DNA from: a bacterium
GTDB taxonomy: Bacteria; Pseudomonadota; Alphaproteobacteria; Rs-D84
Assembly (NCBI GenBank): GCA_014803525.1
Contig: JAAVBP010000022.1
Span: forward strand, 1-35,956
Direction: 5' to 3'
DNA length: 35,956 nt
Every line of letters begins with the position of its first letter. Position 1 is the first letter of the stretch. This document shows, in pieces, positions 33,212 through 35,956 of the stretch. The notes beneath the pieces were generated by a model. That model made no database searches. It was not told where the DNA came from and worked only from the letters and a program-made list of their open reading frames with translations. A program made the translations under genes and the position numbers.

Positions 33212-34295
33212 ATTCTATTGTTATCGGGATTATAGTTTCCCGCTGCACCGTGTCCAATGGATGCGATTGGAACGCAACGGTATCAAAGTCGATATTCCCC
33301 ATATTGATGGATCGAATTGTGCTGTTATACATCGTGCGATAGTATATCATACGACCGCCCATATCTATTGACACCGTCCATTGTGTGGCCGACGGCATAT
33401 CGGGCATTTTTGCACCGACAGAATATTGCGCGGCCAACGGCACATCAAAGTTATTCAAGATATGGAACGAATGCATTGCCGCGTCATATCCGGTTGGCAT
33501 CGGGATATTAAACGACGACAGGAATGCCGCACGCACAAATCGCGATGGCGGCGTAAAGTCACCGGGAATTCCATGAAAACCACTGCCCGAACCAAATGCA
33601 CGCAGGGTCAACGGCCCCAATTTGGTCGGCCCCGCCGTACCCGGCATTAAATTTACATAATTATTCAGATTTGCAATATGCCACGGATATCCGGGCGAAT
33701 TGGTCAGGACGCCAATCTCGCTCTCGTAAAATTTGGGTTCGCCGTCTACGATTTCTAAGATAACCTGGCGACCGGTGGCATCTGTGATTCGCCAGTGCAC
33801 AGTTGATGCGCCGGGATAAATATTTACAACATCAACGCCCCTAACCGCTTGTTGGACCTCGTCGACGGTGGAAAAACTGGCCAGCAACCATGACACCAAT
33901 TGCAGATCACCAATTGTCCGATCGGCATTATCCCGATTGAACGATTTATATTCGCCATACGCAGGGAAATAGAACAGTTCGGCAACCAGGCCGGCCTCGT
34001 TCATGCCGTCGACGACATAATCGGCCTCTTCCATACCCAAACCGACATATCCGTATTTGGTTGTAAATTCCAACCCGGTATTTTCGCCGGCCGGCGTTGT
34101 GGCACGAAAGCTGTGATTGCGTGGCGCAACAACATAAATGTTGTTCATTGTTGTACCACTCCAGTCGATTGTACGGGCGACAACGGTTGAACCGTCGCCG
34201 GATTTCAGGGTGATACCCGTACAGGCATCCGCCCTGTTGGCATGCACCAGGGCCAGGCCCATCAGCAGCGCAGGAAGTATTTTCTTCGTGGTCAT
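33210..34295 (-). CDS. Exported choloylglycine hydrolase family (bile salt hydrolase/penicillin V acylase-like)
   Basis: The 361-residue precursor has a signal peptide (MTTKKILPALLMGLALVHANRADA), after which the mature chain begins with Cys, the N-terminal nucleophile of this Ntn-hydrolase family. Other active-site residues are visible: Arg and Asp in VVARTIDW, Asn in GVLTNSPGYPW, and Arg in PPSRFVRAAFL. Members cut the amide bond of conjugated bile salts or of penicillin V and acyl-homoserine lactones. The substrate cannot be decided from sequence alone. Gram-negative members are typically exported like this one. No Shine-Dalgarno is seen, and CATAAT ends 6 nt before ATG 34295. Confidence 0.92.
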   Translation of the reverse strand: MTTKKILPALLMGLALVHANRADACTGITLKSGDGSTVVARTIDWSGTTMNNIYVVAPRNHSFRATTPAGENTGLEFTTKYGYVGLGMEEADYVVDGMNEAGLVAELFYFPAYGEYKSFNRDNADRTIGDLQLVSWLLASFSTVDEVQQAVRGVDVVNIYPGASTVHWRITDATGRQVILEIVDGEPKFYESEIGVLTNSPGYPWHIANLNNYVNLMPGTAGPTKLGPLTLRAFGSGSGFHGIPGDFTPPSRFVRAAFLSSFNIPMPTGYDAAMHSFHILNNFDVPLAAQYSVGAKMPDMPSATQWTVSIDMGGRMIYYRTMYNSTIRSINMGNIDFDTVAFQSHPLDTVQRETIIPITIE

Positions 34296-34301
34296 ACCAC
34301 A

Positions 34302-34307
34302 ATTATG
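34302..34307 (-). promoter_or_regulatory. Possible -10 box of the choloylglycine hydrolase gene
   Basis: CATAAT ends 6 nt before the ATG. No clear -35 is seen, so the call is weak on its own but fits the leaderless pattern of other genes here. Confidence 0.35.
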
Positions 34308-34351
34308 GCGCGGCGCACATTTAAAAGATATAGGAACGATATGCCAATTTC

Positions 34352-35956
34352 TTATTTCCACGTCGCCGGGATATCGGCATAATCATCCAGCCCCGTGTCG
34401 CCAGAATAACACCCGCCGACCTGATACGCAGTTGCGAACGGCCATATTTCATATAAGTATTCGCCATTTATTTTTGCAGATGGCCCCATCAGGGATGTAC
34501 AACCCGCAAACATATACGTAAACATACCATATTGTGCCATGCCGGATATATCACCGAACAGGGTTTCTGGAATCGGACCTGAAAGACCGGTGCATCCATA
34601 AAATGTATAACCGAACATATGTTGTTCTGGGGCGCCAGATATACCCGCAAACAGGTTTTCAGGGATCGTCCCAGAAAGGTTGCTGCATCCCTCAAATGTG
34701 CCAAAGAACATAGACCTCGCTGGCGCACCGGATATCCCCGCAAAAAGGTTTCCCGGGATCGAACCAGAAAGGTTGCTGCAGGAATTAAATGTTTCATAGA
34801 ACATATACTCCGCAGGGGCGCCAGATATCCCCGCAAACAGGTTTTCTGGAATCGGGCCCGTCAGACCACTGCATCCATAAAATGTACGTTCGAACATATA
34901 CTCTGCTGGCGGGCCAGATATCCCCGCGAACAGGCTTTCAGGGATCGAACCAGAAAGATTGCTGCATCCAGAAAATGTCTGATGGAACATATACCGTGCC
35001 GGGGCGCCAGAAAACTCTCCAAACAGGTTTTCTGGAATCGAACCAGAAAGGTTGTCGCAAGAATTAAATGTTTCATAGAACATATACTCCGCAGGGGCGC
35101 CAGATATCCCCGCAAAAAGCCCCGCCGGAATGTTCCTAAGGCCGCTACATCCATCAAATGTATTGCTGAACATATTCTCCGCCGGTGCACCAGATATACC
35201 CGCAAACAGGTTCCCCGGGATTGACGTCAGGCCGTTGCAAAAACTAAATGTGTATTCAAACATACCCTCCGCCGGCGCGCCGGATATCCCCGCAAAAAGG
35301 TTTTCGGGGATTGGGCCAGAAAGGTTGCTGCAGCCCTCAAATGTGCCGCTGAACATATACGATACCGGCGCACCTGTGACCCCCGCAAACAAGTTTTCCG
35401 GAATGTCCCCGGTCAGCTGTATACAGTTATAGAAAGTATTGTTAAAACGTGGCTGATGTCCTTTCCCCGATCCATCACCAATCGTTGAAAATATCGCCCC
35501 CAGCGACCCAGATATGCCCGCAACAGAACCATTGTCAGCAAATGATATCGCGGCGGTATTATTATCTGTGCTGTATCCTGTGGCATTACCACCAAATCCA
35601 ATTATATATTTACCGGCGGTCTTATATGTATGACTGTATATACCCTGATCCGTATCAGATCGTTTAATCGTCTCTATATGTCCATCACCCCAATCAACCT
35701 TGAAATCGCCCATCGCTGACATCTGGAAACTAAAACTTTGTGTATCAGATGTTGTTATTACCGTGAACTTAGGATCATATTTAATCAGCCGACGAACCGC
35801 ATCATTTGCCGCGACGGTATCGGCGGCATATTTTGTTGCATATTCACTGTGCAGGTAATCCGTGGTCGCATCGCCATTCAATCGTTTATTCGCAATATCC
35901 ACCATCCCCAGCAGATATTCCATATTTGCCGCAACCTTTGGATTTGTGACATTTGG
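34352..35956 (-). CDS. Secreted TpLRR/BspA-like repeat protein, 5' end outside window
   Basis: The frame is open to the right edge, so the start and signal peptide lie outside; 534 residues are visible. It is a paralogue of the giant at 1-4708. The helical N-terminal part matches (VAANMEYLLGMVDIANKRLNGDATTDY against VAANMKYLLTAVDRANKILNGDAITDY), followed by one WGDG domain, then ten 30/31-residue repeats such as PENLFAGISGAPAEYMFYETFNSC. It ends in a unique tail with a Cys and aromatic residues (NGEYLYEIWPF, ADIPATWK). With one module instead of three or more it is the short form. It probably acts at the cell surface. Confidence 0.88.
   Translation of the reverse strand, partial: PNVTNPKVAANMEYLLGMVDIANKRLNGDATTDYLHSEYATKYAADTVAANDAVRRLIKYDPKFTVITTSDTQSFSFQMSAMGDFKVDWGDGHIETIKRSDTDQGIYSHTYKTAGKYIIGFGGNATGYSTDNNTAAISFADNGSVAGISGSLGAIFSTIGDGSGKGHQPRFNNTFYNCIQLTGDIPENLFAGVTGAPVSYMFSGTFEGCSNLSGPIPENLFAGISGAPAEGMFEYTFSFCNGLTSIPGNLFAGISGAPAENMFSNTFDGCSGLRNIPAGLFAGISGAPAEYMFYETFNSCDNLSGSIPENLFGEFSGAPARYMFHQTFSGCSNLSGSIPESLFAGISGPPAEYMFERTFYGCSGLTGPIPENLFAGISGAPAEYMFYETFNSCSNLSGSIPGNLFAGISGAPARSMFFGTFEGCSNLSGTIPENLFAGISGAPEQHMFGYTFYGCTGLSGPIPETLFGDISGMAQYGMFTYMFAGCTSLMGPSAKINGEYLYEIWPFATAYQVGGCYSGDTGLDDYADIPATWK

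Overview
The window looks like chromosomal DNA of an alphaproteobacterium, most likely an animal-gut lineage. The supporting signs are a Gram-negative envelope gene set (bamD, rlpA, murJ, M23 endopeptidases, an autotransporter-type beta-barrel), tilS directly followed by ftsH, a groESL operon with an RpoH-type promoter and no CIRCE element, an exported bile-salt-hydrolase-like enzyme, and tRNA genes with encoded CCA. The exact taxon cannot be read from the sequence alone.

Layout. Both ends are occupied by minus-strand paralogues of a secreted repeat protein. The left one (1-4708) is a giant cut off by the window edge, with three modules, each a WGDG domain followed by about 13 tandem 30/31-residue TpLRR/BspA-like repeats. 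The right one (34352-35956) lacks its 5' end and has one WGDG domain and ten repeats. Inside the left paralogue come tRNA-Gly and a minus-strand operon: era, three small paralogous membrane proteins, queA, tgt and a coiled-coil membrane protein. A MazG-like gene faces era. bamD and murJ diverge, and murJ is followed by rlpA. Next is a small XRE regulator preceded by about 700 bp of non-coding DNA, then a TfoX-N protein, an AT-rich coaE that looks acquired, and a tRNA-Arg with a duplicated 3' end. Then come tdk/htpX, a beta-barrel protein, an M23 protein, smr/prmC, a MepM-like endopeptidase, a metallo-beta-lactamase-fold hydrolase/ftsH/tilS, a LOG-family gene, DUF167/HIT, groES-groEL, a decaying tandem of acetyltransferases, a second M23 protein of the same type, and the bile-salt-hydrolase-like gene.

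How the genes work together. Much of the window serves the cell envelope: lipid II flipping (murJ), outer-membrane protein assembly (bamD), peptidoglycan cutting (three M23 proteins), an RlpA-SPOR protein, membrane proteolysis (ftsH, htpX) and secreted repeat proteins. A second group serves tRNA and translation: queA, tgt, tilS, era, prmC and two tRNA genes.

Most notable signals. (1) Three tandem minus-strand non-coding units at 14867-15562 each have their own promoter and share a pseudoknot architecture kept up by different base pairs in each unit. Two end in clear intrinsic terminators, and the last terminator stands directly before the XRE gene. I do not recognise the family. (2) Many promoter-proximal genes have a -10 box only 6-9 nt before the ATG and no Shine-Dalgarno sequence, so they are probably leaderless. 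prmC and the MepM-like gene share one palindromic ATTATAAT as overlapping divergent -10 boxes. (3) RlpA has lost both family active-site residues, and FtsH has Ile at the aromatic pore-loop position.
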